Positions 10,040 to 21,804 of a stretch of 64,000 bases of DNA are shown here, piece by piece (positions within the stretch are counted from its first letter, which is position 1; each line of letters starts with the position of its first letter). A program made the position numbers and the translations under genes. The notes under the pieces were generated by a model. The model did not search any database and had not been told where the DNA came from. It saw nothing but the letters and a program-made list of their open reading frames with translations. Source of the stretch: Akebia trifoliata (Eukaryota; Streptophyta; Magnoliopsida; Ranunculales; Lardizabalaceae); contig CM030707.1 of NCBI GenBank assembly GCA_017979445.1, forward strand, positions 17,931,086-17,995,085, given 5' to 3'.

Positions 10040-12135
10040 TTACAATTGAATTGTACATAATACCTCACAAGAGATTGCTTTGTTGTTGCAGCTCCAACTC
10101 TTGGAGGGGACACAATCAATATAGTGACACCAACTGCAGTACTTGTTTGCGTTCACTCCATGAAGAACAGCTACAACACCTCCCGTGAGTCTACGGTGAG
10201 AAACACCTCTTGTAAGATCTCCATGTATTAGAAACTATTTACATTTGGATTTTCGACAAGAAGAAAACTTACATGAGAATGAAAAGCACAAGAGAAACAC
10301 TCCTCAGAACGGGCTTGTCGAGTTTGTGCTTAAATGTCACCGAAATTTTCTCATCATATTCAAATAGGCCTCTTTTATTTTGAGATACTTGCCCAATATG
10401 AGGATTGAAAAGGAGCACAAACCCAAGAAGAAATCCAGATAGAAATCCTCCAATGTTGGAAAAATTGTCGACGTGAGGTAGTAAACCAAGAGCAAAATTG
10501 ATTATTGCAACAAAAAAGATTGCTAAAAATGCTGCAAACTGCGATCAAGCATAAAGGGTAAGGAAGAAGTCAAAATTGAGGGAAATCGAAGAGTAAGGAG
10601 AAGACCTTATCGGTGTAAACTTTCCAATTTCGGATAAGTCCAGAAAACATGGCACCAAGTAATCCAAATAAAGCACCCGACGACCCAACCGATGGGCTGT
10701 TCTCGACAAAAAGTGCGGACATGGAGCTGCCAACAATAGCTGAGAGTATGTAGATTAGTCCAATCCTTGCTGCCAAACAGAAGAAGAGTTCAACCATTGG
10801 TTTTGCCTGAGTAATTCTTGTACCCAAAAAAAAAAAAACATGAACTCACATGGACCAAATTCTTGCTCCAAGTGAATGCTTATGAAGATAACACTTGAGA
10901 GGTTTAGTACAAGGTGGATGACCCCTGCATGAAGCCATGGGCAAGTCAAAAGGCGCCATATTTGGTGATGTTGTATTAGAAGGTTTGATCGAAGAGCCCC
11001 CATTTCATCCAACCTGCAATATAGAATACACGCTAAAGTTATAATTTACCAAAAAAAAAATGAACCAACACGAATACTTCAGTGTCATTAATAGGCAATT
11101 TAAAGCATCTCTTGCATTGTGATATTTAAGCCAATCAAAGGAAAAAAAAATCAATGCTTCTCATATACTTACAATAACTGAAAAATATTGTGATATTTAA
11201 GCCACAAAATAGCAAAACCATACAAAAAATCAATAATTTTGATCATTCAAGTAAATGCTGACATCTAAAATCGTTCAAGTAAATATGGTAAAAACAGTAT
11301 GGGGATGCCAAAATATCTTTTGGTGGCATCTTCTTCAAAGAACTCAAGAAGAAAGAAACAAACAAAAGAAGATTTAATTATGAACTCCAACCAATAAAAT
11401 TAGAACCCTTTAGATTGAAAATTGCATATCTACTAAAGAGATTTCTAGTGATCAAAATTGGATCTTGAGTCTCAGATATATAGCATATTATAAAGTACTC
11501 TGGTCTATCTAAAATCAACAAAATAAAAGAATTTCACTAAATCCAAACAAAATGTCAAACACCCAAATTTCATAAAGACTAATTCTTTTAACAACTTTGA
11601 TAGAGAAACAAGAAACCCGGATTGGAAAAAAAAAAATTAGAAGAATCTAACCACTAAAATTAGAACCCATTCATTTGAAAATAGCATACATAGCTCTACT
11701 CATTATAATAGAAGAATTTCACTAAAATCAAACAAATTTCAGGCACCCAAATTGCACACAAAAAAAAATCGATTCTTTTAACAATTTTGATAGAGAAACA
11801 AGAAACCAAAATTGGAAAAGTAAGATCAGACGACTAACTAACGTTGATGAGGAAGGCCCAAGAAGGGGATTCTCGGCGAGAGGTTGGAACGAAAGCCTGC
11901 CTATATCTCTCAACACACAATTGCCATTAGAGTTCGCGGGGCAATCGTTGATGACCATGGTTGCAACAAAGGCCACCAAATGAACCAACACAAAGAAAGA
12001 GGACACACATGTGTTCTCCTTCTTTCGAAGCTGAGAACCAAAGAACGGGGTTTTTCGTTCTTGTGGATCTGAGGAGGCAATGTGTTCCGGTGGCTTGATA
12101 TCGACTTGTAGATGATCTTTGGTGGTCTCTGCCAT
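10040..12135 (-). CDS. Rhomboid-like intramembrane protease family protein, catalytic His replaced by Asn
   Basis: Five exons: 11843-12135, 10850-11013, 10606-10769, 10273-10538 and 10040-10190, giving 345 residues with all phases agreeing. The N-terminus is cytosolic, a first membrane segment starts near residue 50, and a rhomboid core follows. Visible motifs are W117-R118, H131 with N135, G181-S-S183-G as the nucleophile site, and HVDN at 229-232. A cysteine cluster (C314, C317, C322, C330) ends the protein, as in plant RBL proteins. The family cuts membrane proteins within the bilayer of secretory-pathway membranes using a Ser-His dyad. Here the histidine expected before IGGF is N235 (codon at 10455-10457), so proteolysis is doubtful, while the serine is kept. 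Four introns are GT-AG; the third is 67 nt with a weak GTCTTC donor. It could be an inactive regulator of the iRhom kind. Family identity is secure; activity is inferred. Confidence 0.88.
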
Positions 12136-12441
12136 GGATTTTATTTTACAAGAACAGGGCTGGTGGGGTATTCTAAGAGAAGAGGAGAGAAGGAAAGAAG
12201 AAGTTTTCTTCTTTTAATTTTTCCTTTTATTTGGAGAGAAACTGAAATGGAGCTGAAGCTTAGAAGTTTTAACTGTTTTTATGAAGAATTTGGATCCCTT
12301 TCAAGAAACGGTTTAAGACTTTGGCGGGAAATCATTTCTGTTTTTTTCAAGTTGTCTTGGGTGATGATATTGTCAGGTACATTTTCATATTGCTAAATAC
12401 ACTAAAAATGATTTTATTGTTATCTCAAACCATTAATATTA
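12136..12441. promoter_or_regulatory. Upstream region of the rhomboid gene
   Basis: Purine-rich on the plus strand (AGAGAAGAGGAGAGAAGG near 12176), hence pyrimidine-rich in the gene's direction, which is usual for a plant 5' leader. A 94-codon open frame on the plus strand (12112-12396) overlaps the gene start and looks spurious. I could not place a firm TATA box. Confidence 0.4.
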
Positions 12442-13141
12442 GGAAAAATTACTTAAAATACCCTCGCAGAAGGGTTTCTTTCTAAATAATCCATAAGTTT
12501 TGCTCGGTTGCTTAACAGGATATTTAGTAAACTTTTTTTCTTTATAAACAGTACCTCGTATTGTCGAGTTCAAAAATTTTACTGTCGAGTTCACCAATTT
12601 TTATTTACTATTAAACTTGACATTTTTTTAATTATTTTGAGTTCACTATTTATTAATATAAAAAGTGGTGAACTCAACATTGGTAAAACCCACCCATTTT
12701 CAATTTTCAAGTTTTTCGACTAAAATACGTGAAAAGATCAACTAAAAACTTGAGATAACAATTTGTTTAGATGATTTCAACTCAAAAGAATCATTCTTAA
12801 CCGATTTTCATAAACTAAGGAAAAAATATGAAAAAAAATCCTAAATTTTTAACTATATCTTCAAAATGTTTGAAAAAACCCTTGAAAATTGACTTCTTAT
12901 ATCTTAAATCTTTTATGACAAAATGGAGACTCCGAAACTCAATTGAGATGTCAAAAATCTAATTTTTGGGTGAAAATGATGAGTTTGAATGGTTAGAGCA
13001 TTCAATCAGGAGAAATGTGGGAGATGAGGTCCAAGGACCATTTAGAAAGAATTTTTTTAGTAAATGTCATGTTAAGCAACTGCTGAAAATGTAGGGACTA
13101 TTTGAAAGATGCCCTTCTGCACGGGTCCTGTTAATTTTTCC
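12442..13141. mobile_element. Mutator-like foldback MITE, 700 bp
   Basis: Left and inverted right ends both start GGAAAAATTA, and then share GCAGAAGGGYWTCTTTC, GTTGCTTAACAKGA and ATTTAsTAAA, giving arms of about 90 bases. The element is flanked by TTAATATTA (12433-12441) and TTAATATTG (13142-13150), a 9-bp direct repeat with one mismatch, which is the Mutator-like length. The loop has no transposase frame. Confidence 0.75.
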
Positions 13142-13153
13142 TTAATATTGTGC

Positions 13154-13327
13154 AGGGTCTTGTTAATATGTGACTTAAAGTGCAATGAAAAAACTTGAGA
13201 AATTGAAAATTGTACCGAAAATACCCTCAAAAAAATATCTTTTACCAAAATACCACATATGCTTATTCCCAATGTGTATTTATTGCACTTTAGCGTGTCC
13301 CCTTAGGGCACACGTTAACAAGACCCT
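13154..13327. repeat. Small element with inverted ends AGGGTCTTGTTAA
   Basis: The left end AGGGTCTTGTTAATATGTG and the right end TTAACAAGACCCT are inverted copies, followed inward by AAAGTGCAAT and its complement ATTGCACTTT. Length is 174 bases. It directly abuts the Mutator-like element on the left. A convincing target duplication is not visible. Confidence 0.55.
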
Positions 13328-14579
13328 ATTATGTATGCACTTTAATTAATGTTTTCTGATGGTGTCAATGGGTCAATTTTAATTTGGTTCCTATACGAGC
13401 TAGAATCAGAATTGTTAATTTTTCTTGGTTTCGATTCTCAAATCAATAGAACTATAAAAATTCTCTTTAATCGATTTATGTTGATTCTAGTTCTCAATTG
13501 ATTCGACTCTAAATCTATTCTTATAAGAAAAGATATCCAGAACCTTCCTATGGGCGTTTTTTTTTCCTAGTTCAATCTCAATTAAATGGGTGCCCATTGA
13601 CAACTCTAAATTGCGTTCTTTTTTGTCGTTGTTGTTCATTTGTTATTTTAGAAACTTAAATTTGTACATTTTTTTATGAGATTATAATCAATTTTTGCCG
13701 CATGAGTTCAAACCATGTTAATCAACTTTTTCTTAGTTTATCACTTTATTGAAACTAGTTCTACATTTTTGCAAATATGTTCATTTTTAATTTTATCTTT
13801 TATAATTTTTTCACTCATTCGTATGAGAATTTACATTTCTATTATACCCAATCTATTTTGATGATGTTCGTTAGTTGCTCAATGATCAACGCCTTAAAAA
13901 AAAATTCAACTTATCAAATATGGGATGGGTTAGGGCTTGATAGCGTTGATGTGGATAATCTTCACATACCACAAAAAAAATTTATTTGAAAATATAATTT
14001 TTTACTAAAAGTATTAAATTCTATATTTTTATTCAATCTGAGCCCATTAGAACCAGGTTAGGGTTTAGTCCACTTAGGTCCAATTGGGATATGGAGCTCC
14101 TCTAACGTAGAGCCCACCTCTTTTGGGCTGGTTAGGGCTCAACCAATCCAGGCCCAAATCCGCCCATTCACCAACCTTGTGTTTGGTACCAACCCGTTCT
14201 TATGAGTCAACGACAGTCATCATTCAGACCAGCGAATAAGGCTAATAAATAACTGAAAAAGCCGGGTATCTTTTTTTTAGGAATATAAATTTGATGCGAA
14301 TTCTATACATCAAATTTGAAGATTTGCTGGTCAAGTATGTTTTTTTGGCTCAATACTTCATTGGGCCCACTAACTCGAAGAAACAAAAATGATCAAATAT
14401 ATGTTTAAAAATCAATCATCAAAATGATCAAATTTAACAATTAAAATCGACAGCAAATTTTTAACTTCAATGACGTGTCATTCTCTGCTGCCTTCGATAT
14501 ACCTTCTCATAGAGCATAGAGAAAATCCAACTACGACTCCGTTTAGGTTTTCTGCCCTTTTCGTCGTAATATAGGGTTT
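13328..14579. other. Intergenic, upstream of 14617 gene
   Basis: Contains a degraded transposon with ends GGTGTCAATGGGTC (13366) and GACAACTCTAA (13600), similar to the hAT-like ends elsewhere but without a clear target duplication. The remainder is AT-rich with no gene. The part near 14460-14580 is presumably the promoter of the next gene; no clear TATA box is seen. Confidence 0.45.
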
Positions 14580-14616
14580 CTCTCTCTCTCTCTCTCGCTC
14601 TCTCTCTCTTTCTCTC
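14580..14616 (+). promoter_or_regulatory. CT-rich 5' leader
   Basis: An almost pure CTCTCT tract runs into the start codon of the following gene. Such pyrimidine tracts are frequent in plant leaders and core promoters. Its reverse complement gives a spurious arginine/glutamate open frame on the other strand. Confidence 0.6.
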
Positions 14617-15213
14617 ATGGCTTCTTCTGCAACTTGTCGTCTCTCTCTTCTCCTTCTCTCTCTAATATTAGGGTTTCTCTCCATTACAGCCCATGCAAGA
14701 TCAGGACCTCAATTCAACTCTTACAAAACCCTAGTAATCTCTTCCTTCACCGTCTCCTCTCTCAAATCCCGCACTGATACCCCACAAAACCCTAATTCCC
14801 CAACCTCATCCAACCAAAACCCCTCTCGCATCTTCACCATTTTCAAAGAAATCAAGGATTTTTATCCCCAACAACAACACTACCACCAATTCCAGATCTT
14901 CTCCGACTTCGATCGCGACTTACACTTCGATTTCTCCAAACCCCAATTCGAATTTCCTAGAATTCGCCGATCCGCGATTCCATCTGAGTCAATTGGGATC
15001 AGCTCTCTTCGTGATCGCACCAAAGATCTTCTCAGTGTAGTTGTCGCTCTGCTTTTTGGTGTTGGATGTGGCGCTCTTACCGCTGCAACCATGTTCTTGG
15101 CGTGGTCTCTGGTCATGAACAGGTACGATGCCAGTGAAATCGAAGATGATGATGATGACATCAGCCCTGAGAAAATGGGGTACGTTCCTGCTCCTTGCAA
15201 AGAAATGGTATGA
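14617..15213 (+). CDS. Small plant membrane protein of unknown function
   Basis: An intronless frame of 198 codons. Residues 1-27 form a signal peptide (basic start, leucine core, small residues before the cut near A27). Residues 28-130 are Ser/Asn/Gln/Phe-rich and probably lumenal or outside the cell. A single membrane segment (about 138-166) contains the glycine-rich stretch LLFGVGCGALTAATMF. A short tail follows with an acidic block (EIEDDDDD, 174-181) and the end GYVPAPC. This layout suggests a type I membrane protein. The glycine/alanine-rich helix, then a W-S, an acidic tail and MGYV look like a plant-specific family I cannot name. Biased codon use and an intact CT-rich leader support a real gene. 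I assign no function. Confidence 0.8.
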   Translation: MASSATCRLSLLLLSLILGFLSITAHARSGPQFNSYKTLVISSFTVSSLKSRTDTPQNPNSPTSSNQNPSRIFTIFKEIKDFYPQQQHYHQFQIFSDFDRDLHFDFSKPQFEFPRIRRSAIPSESIGISSLRDRTKDLLSVVVALLFGVGCGALTAATMFLAWSLVMNRYDASEIEDDDDDISPEKMGYVPAPCKEMV

Positions 15214-18200
15214 GGAGGGGAATTAGGGTTAGGGTTTTTCTGAAATTTGGGCTGTAGATATAACATACATATAATAACAGTTCTTAGTTTGATTGCATAA
15301 TTACTTAAGTGTTTAATTGTCTGTGTTAATGAGATCTCCTGACTTCCCAATAACCAATTTCTTATATTAATTTATATGATTTTGGTTGCTATTATATCAT
15401 CAAAGTTTGAATGTCGGCCGATACATTCGAAACCATCCCATACATTCCGAAAATGTTCAATGTCTCTGGTTCAATGTTTCGTTTTGGTTTTGGCCAATAC
15501 GATATTTTAAATCATGATTGTAATGAAGTATGTATATAATTTGAAGTATTGCAGGTTTAACTAGCTCACAAGTTATTTGATTTAGGGTTGCATCATTCTA
15601 GGGGATTAATATTTTACTTAATCAATCACAAAATTATTAGATTATTTGTTGAAGGTCCTGCAACGATGGGCTCAATTTTTTTTTTTTGATCCCTTCAATG
15701 ATCAATTATTTTAAGGTAAATTGTCTTTAAGAGCACCTATAAGGTGTCTTCAACAATGAACATAAGTGCCAGAGATTTGGTTCTTTATGAGAGTATGTAA
15801 AGAAATGCCCATTCTTCGCTGAGCACGTGATCTAGAAGTATGATCAAGGAGGAGAAGGTTTACAGTTTAAACCTCTAACAAGTAAACGAAAGCAAAAGGG
15901 GAAGGAATCATTCTAGGTAGTACCCTGTTAGGATATTCTATGTGCCCTAAAAGGCCATCAAAGGATAAGCTTTCTTGGGTCTCTTGGATGTGTATCCTAA
16001 ACATTCCCGGCTTTCCTAGAAATTACCTTATGCGTGTAATCACATACTTTGACCTAATATAATAGGATGGATTCTGTTTTAGGTCACTTAAGACGAACAA
16101 AATCTTGACACATTTCTTATCCCACACTACCCAACCCTAGTTTGTCCTTTTTTGAAGCTACTAGAACTTAACACTTCTTAAGTTGAGATAGGACCATGAA
16201 ATGATACAAGATCAAAGAATTAACATATTTGGGTTAATTAGTTTTATTGATGTCTATTCTATATTAGAAAAAAAAATTGAGTTTGTGTTGTCTTACGTTA
16301 GGATTGCGTTGTGGGAAAAAAGTAATAGATTTTTGTCTCTAACGAGAACTGCTTACTCTTTTAAACATCATTGGACTAGTAGTGGAATGCCTTTGAGGAA
16401 GAACAACTTTTTTTTAAAAATATAAATACCTCTGTCGTAATAACATCTCTATCCAAACAAGAAATATTGAGGCATCTTCTGATATAGTTTGTTTTCCATT
16501 GAATTATGTACTTGCATCATTTTTCTGTGGTGTAAAAAATTAAAATCTTACACCTTCACCTCGAGATTCATAGTGCCTTCAATCCAAACATGCAAAAAAA
16601 AAAAACTATTATAAGCACTAGTGTGGTACTAAGATGATGGTGTGAGTTGTGGATAACATGGATATTCTGGAAGAAAAATCCTTTTTTTAAGTTTTCATTA
16701 TGGGTTTTGGAAGCTAACGAGTGTAGCATTTTAAACTATGGTAGGGTTAGCTGAGTGAAGTATGGTGCATGAGCCATGTTAATCGAGGTGGATAGCTCAA
16801 TGAATGTGATGAATGTGTATGAATGCCAACAGAGTTGGTGATTACTAGTTGCAGATGTGGGAAAGCAAGTGTTTTTGGCACCAAAGCGAATCAAGGAGAG
16901 CTTTTGAAGGGCTTGTGAGGGCAAGGACTGTGTTGTGGTATTAGATGATATGATTGGAGAGGGTGGGCAAGTATGTGAACTGTACGGGATTCTATTAGCT
17001 TGTTGTATGTGGATGTTTTATAGCTGAGTTTAGATTTCCTACGTTAGTTTGTGAATCTATCATTAAAGGGGGAACACCACACACACAACAACACTGCAAC
17101 ACCTCTTCACTCTCTTTCATTTTTATTTAATTTTTCTAGTATTTTTAAATTCTACAAGGAGTGAGGCTGGCGAGATGTTTTACTAACTAAAGCCTTGGGG
17201 GCGTAAGCCCAATGCGTTTTGGAGAGCCTCAAGATGAATGCCTCCAATGCATTAGAAAACAATGCTTCATGTTTCTATGTGATCAATGCTAAGTATGAAT
17301 AAGAATATCTAGAAAACTGTAACAGGAAAAGGAAGATATGCAAGTTGATCTAAACCATTCAGAAAAAGGAAGATATATGCGCACTCGAAAACTTGTTTTA
17401 GCATGTAAATATCTCTTCAAGGGATGGTAAACAGATACGATGTTGATCAGCAAATCTATATTGATAGTTATTTTGGTGTCAAGTATTAATATATTTATTT
17501 TACCTACTCCATTTAATTCTTTAATTTCTACTACATTTATCTAAAATATATATTATTATTTAGAAAAACACAATCAATCATTAAAAAAAAATTAATTACA
17601 ATGGTGTTACTTATAACTGCATCCAACCTTCTTGTATAATTCTACAAATGATCATTGTGGAATGTGGATGCATGCTGTTTGGTGGAAGATGATCAACTTT
17701 TGTGTGTTTGCTTGCATTAGAAAAGAAGTTTAGGATTGGGGTATTGAGAGTAGGTAGTAAATCCTTGTTTGGTTGGCTGTGGGAATAAAGAATTTGAATC
17801 ATCATAAGGTACAATTTAGTGTACTTGGCTCGGCCGTTTGGGTGGCACGGGCTCTAATTGAAGTGTAGAGTATGTATATGTTTGAATAATGAATGATGAA
17901 ATAGAGTTTGGATTTATCTCAAAATCTGGGTTCCATACCAACAATCACATGGGTAGTTATAAAATATATTCATAAAATTGTTAAGAGTTGCAATACATTC
18001 AAGAATTATGTATTTCTTCAAAGAGGTGTATTATTAAATGTATTTTTTTCAAGAGTTATAAATGGTAATAGTTGCAATACCTTTTCAAAGAGTTATGTTC
18101 CTTTCCAACAGTCATGTCGCTTCATGAATAGGTGTTTAACTGTCTTGTTTCTTTTATTTATAGTTCATTCTTCATTCCATGTTTGACATAATTTTCTTGA

Positions 18201-18561
18201 TCATTCTTCATATTAGTTTCATAGAGAGAAAGTGTGCAAATCATAGTTGTTTTGTTGTTCTTGTGGTTTGAAGTACTACTATCACAAAAAGGAGATCGTT
18301 ATATTCCAAGAGATAGTTGTCAAAAACCATGAGTATCAATGCAGGCCTAATATTGTTCCAAGGACATAGAATCAAATTCTAGTCTCGATCTTATTCATTT
18401 TTTTCTGTTTTTTTCGTATACATCACTGTAAGTGTTTTTGAATTTTATTTTAATTCAATTTTCATTGGGTATTGTTTACTTGCTTCTTCAAGAAGAGAAA
18501 ATATATTGTCATATTCAATAAGAATAACAATATATATACACATATATATATATATATATAT
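15214..18561. other. Intergenic, retroelement-like debris
   Basis: No intact gene. Near 15410-15520 is a GCCGATAC/CCAATACGATA text typical of dispersed repeats. From about 17900 to 18480 the sequence has an LTR-like look on the plus strand (TATTTATAGTTCATTC near 18155, then a run of short T-rich motifs), but I found no paired ends. Open frames here are short and uninformative. (TA)n tracts lie at 18534-18561. Confidence 0.4.
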
Positions 18562-18927
18562 GGGTCGGGTTCCGTATACCCCTATTACGACTCACATTGC
18601 GACACACCGTTTTGTCTTATATGGGCAAAAATGTTTGGAATGGGCTGATTTTTTGTGAGGATAATCTCTATGGTGAGGAGATCATCCTTGCCAAAAATCA
18701 GCTCATTATGAAACCTCTAGCCCCATGTTTACAAGTTGAAAAATTTTAGACCATCCAATTTTTGTAAATCAATTTTGATGGGGTTAGAAGTTTTGGAATG
18801 TGATGATTTTTTGTCAGGATGATCCCCTTACCACAGAGATCATCCTCACAAAAAATCAGCTCATTCCAAATATTTTTGCCCATATAAGACAAAACGGTGT
18901 GTCGTAATGTGAGTCGTAATAACGCTG

Positions 18928-18929
<2 letters not shown>
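18562..18929. mobile_element. Miniature foldback element, GTGAGGATGATCTC family, copy 1
   Basis: The arms carry ATTACGACTCACATTGCG, CACACCGTTTTGTC and TTATATGGGCAAAAATG on the left, and the complements in reverse order on the right. Each half also holds its own smaller inverted repeat (GGATAATCTC...GAGATCATCC and GGATGATCCCC...GATCATCC). Both sides are (TA)n tracts. The outermost 15-20 bases of the right arm are missing relative to other copies. Confidence 0.7.
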
Positions 18930-18958
<29 letters not shown>

Positions 18959-19559
18959 TTTTGATAGGTTAAAATTTTACAAGAGAATGAAAAGAAGCGG
19001 TCACCCTACAAAAACTCATAACAAGATAAAAAGGAAAAAAAATATACGATTCTCGTGTATTGCAGCTTGGATCAGAGTCAAAGACTTGGGGGGCACTCAT
19101 GAGAAATCAAACAAGCATAAGAAATGGAATCGAAGATTTACCACAAAAAGACAATGAAGTAAAAGGTGATCAATCGACTCATCAGCCGCCTTGCACAGAA
19201 CACAAAAGTTTAATCGATTTAAACTACTTAATGAGAGCACACAACATCATTGAGTTCGATTTAAACTACTTAGAGTACCTTTTTGGATACGTGGGTTGTT
19301 GAATCCTGTAGAACGAACGCCTACAGACTGTGGTACCGTAGCAGGGGCGAATTTCGTTTTAGGATAGTGCTTTGTGCATGCCTCAATCATTTCTTTTTAG
19401 GTAATATTTTTCTTTTACATTCAATTTCGAAATTAAGATTTGTTCTAACTTCTTCTCTCTTTGCCATAAGAAATCAGTATTCAAAAATAACAATTTTATG
19501 CAAAGTTATCCAAGTAGTACAAATTATACATGGTGCCCGAAAGAACCACGACTATATAA
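18930..19559. other. Intergenic, (TA)n then unassigned sequence
   Basis: A (TA)n tract of about 25 bases is followed by DNA with three overlapping open frames of 80-93 codons. None shows a domain. A duplicated phrase TCGATTTAAACTACTTA occurs near 19213 and 19256. The stretch may be the upstream part of the LTR annotated next. Confidence 0.35.
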
Positions 19560-19960
19560 CTTGATTGAATCGTCTCAAGAATTGAGTAGCTACTGAGACA
19601 AGATGGTTACACATTTTCTCGTGTATATTACAAGAATTATGAGGAGTGGGTTTTTATTACTATCAATATATCATTCTCTTAAATGTAGGGCATCATGGGA
19701 GAAACAACTAAGTTTCCTACTTTCTTCAATAAATCTAATCTGTAAATAGGGAGACTTCTCCCATACAAACCTAAATGCATAAATCACACAAAAATACTTA
19801 TTTCTCTCTCTTTTTGTTTTTTTTGTTTTTTTACTTTGTAATTTTATTAAGATCTAACTTGATTGTCGGTGACTCCTTGATCAACACCCCACTGATGTCT
19901 TTTTAGATTAAAACAACTGAGAATTACAACCGAATACAAAGAAGCATTGCCAGAGAAGAA
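19560..19960 (+). mobile_element. LTR remnant, plus strand, Ty3/gypsy-like
   Basis: A degenerate TATA box TGTAAATAGGGAGAC (19741) is followed after about 115 bases by AACTTGATTGTCGGTGAC, CTCCTTGATCAACACC and TGATGTCTTTTTAG. The same order of motifs occurs in the two minus-strand LTRs at 22 and 29.6 kb and is typical of plant Ty3/gypsy LTRs. Outer borders and any matching internal region are not visible, so the extent is approximate. Confidence 0.5.
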
Positions 19961-21804
19961 GATCAAAGTTGAGCATTTATTTATATTTATTGTAACACGA
20001 ATTACGATGAGTGTGAGATCCAAAAAATATCCCCAAGGTGGGAAAGTATTTTTCCTCCTAGGTTGAAAAATTACCTTTTAAGGCAGAAAATTGAATTCCA
20101 ATTAAGATAGTTAATCATGTGCTTGAAAATTGCATTTTTCAGAGAAAATTATTTTTTCATGTAAAATCACTGGTCACCCGCCGGGAGATTTGGGTTTAAT
20201 ATGATATTTTAGATGTCGTACAGTACTCTACGAATTTTGTATTTCAAGAGTAGGTTAGATCCAACTAGTTGCATTTTTTTAATTAATAATATATATTATT
20301 TTTTATTAATAATATATATATAATTAGGAAAGAAAGGTGCACGATCTCATGAATCCTACAGACCCTAACATTTTTCTATACTTGAATCAGACCAGTGGAG
20401 AGAAATAAAATGAAAAAGTTGAGTGTCTTACAAATTTAACAAATAAAATAAGAGAAATATAAAAGTTGGTTGGGTCAAGTTTTTGGATGGGGTACCAAAG
20501 CTTTGAATTGGAAAAGCCATTGAAGCTGCTCTGTGAGGAGGTCTTTTTTTTTAAGAGTGCTGCAATTGTCACCCCAACTTTTATTTATTACACTCCAATT
20601 AAAAATAAAGGTGAATTACTATTTCGTGAGCTGAAAATGAGTTATTTACAATTCCAGCTAATTATTCATTTTAATCATCGTTAAAAAAAAATCAAAATGA
20701 TAACGAATTCGACGGTTTTAAAGTGACTATTTCGCAAGTTTAATGTGACTATTTTAATCACTACAAACCTGCGAAATTGTCACTTTAAAAACCTCCGAAT
20801 TTGTTATCGTTTATATTTTTGTAATTAAAGTGAACAGTAAGCTGGAATCGTAAATTCGTCAAAAGTTTTTCACTTTTTCATAAATATCCCTAAAAAAGAA
20901 TAATAATAATAATAATAAGTGAACAGTAGAAAATAAATAAAAGTTGGGGTGCCAATATTATTTTTACTAGATTTCTAAATTTTGGGCTCAGAATTTCGTA
21001 TAAGCCTAATCATAATTTTTTTTATGGGTATGGTAGACTTTAACCCATGACCTCAAGATTGCCTTTCAATGTGTCAAACCAATCAAGTTATGGGTCTAAG
21101 CCCTTGAGTCTAACCATAATTGTAAACAACTATTGAAATTGTTTGAATGTGTTATATATAATCTATTCATTTTATTATAACGTTGAGATTATAATTTGAG
21201 TCAAACCTTTGTAATGTTTGAAGAGTGTGTTTCATCTTTAATTGAGGTGTGATAAGTAATTTAAGAAATTTGGTTTTAATAAGTAAAAGTTGGGGTGTCA
21301 ATATCAATGCCTTTTTTTAAAAGTAAATAAAAAATTCTAATAAAAGGTAACGTAAGTGGGGCAATGAATTCGTTATTTGCAAGTTGCGAGTTCACCAAAG
21401 TGCCGAAAGTGGTTGGGCACACCGCTATATTTGACGACAACTATAGTCATTAATTTCAATTTTTTTTTTCTTTTTTTGTATATTTAAATGTTTGAAAATT
21501 TAAATATTTATTTTTCTTGTTTAATATAAGATTGAGATTTCATGATTACCACATCCATTAAAATTTCTTTTAAAATTTAAATTAATTTATGTCAATTGCC
21601 GTCGAAATAGTCCAAACTCCAAAATGATTTGGTAGGGATTGACTCAGCCTGTCCAAATTGGAATATAAAAAAAAATTATTCTTAAATAAAAATGAAGGAG
21701 TGGACATTTTAAATCATCAAACTTACTAAGACACTTGATATTTCTGTCAATGGATTAGGATTAGATAAGACCCGAAATTTGATCCAATTTGATTTGATTA
21801 TTCT
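19961..21804. other. Intergenic, no gene recognised
   Basis: AT-rich DNA. Around 20550-20960 and 21290 a phrase AAGTTGGGGTGCCAATAT and its variants recur, and 20690-20860 contains an imperfect inverted repeat (GCGAAATTGTCACTTTAAAA against TTTTAAAGTGACTATTTCGC), which suggests a degraded foldback element. No reliable coding frame. Confidence 0.45.

Noticed and set aside
12112..12396. 94-codon plus-strand frame at the rhomboid start
   Set aside because: It overlaps the 5' end of the rhomboid gene on the other strand and has no domain or partner exon.
14478..14684. Arg/Glu-rich minus-strand open frame
   Set aside because: It is the reverse complement of the CT-rich leader of the 14617 gene.
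16736..16924. Minus-strand frame as a retroelement gene
   Set aside because: The composition is reminiscent of retroelement debris, but no motif could be named.
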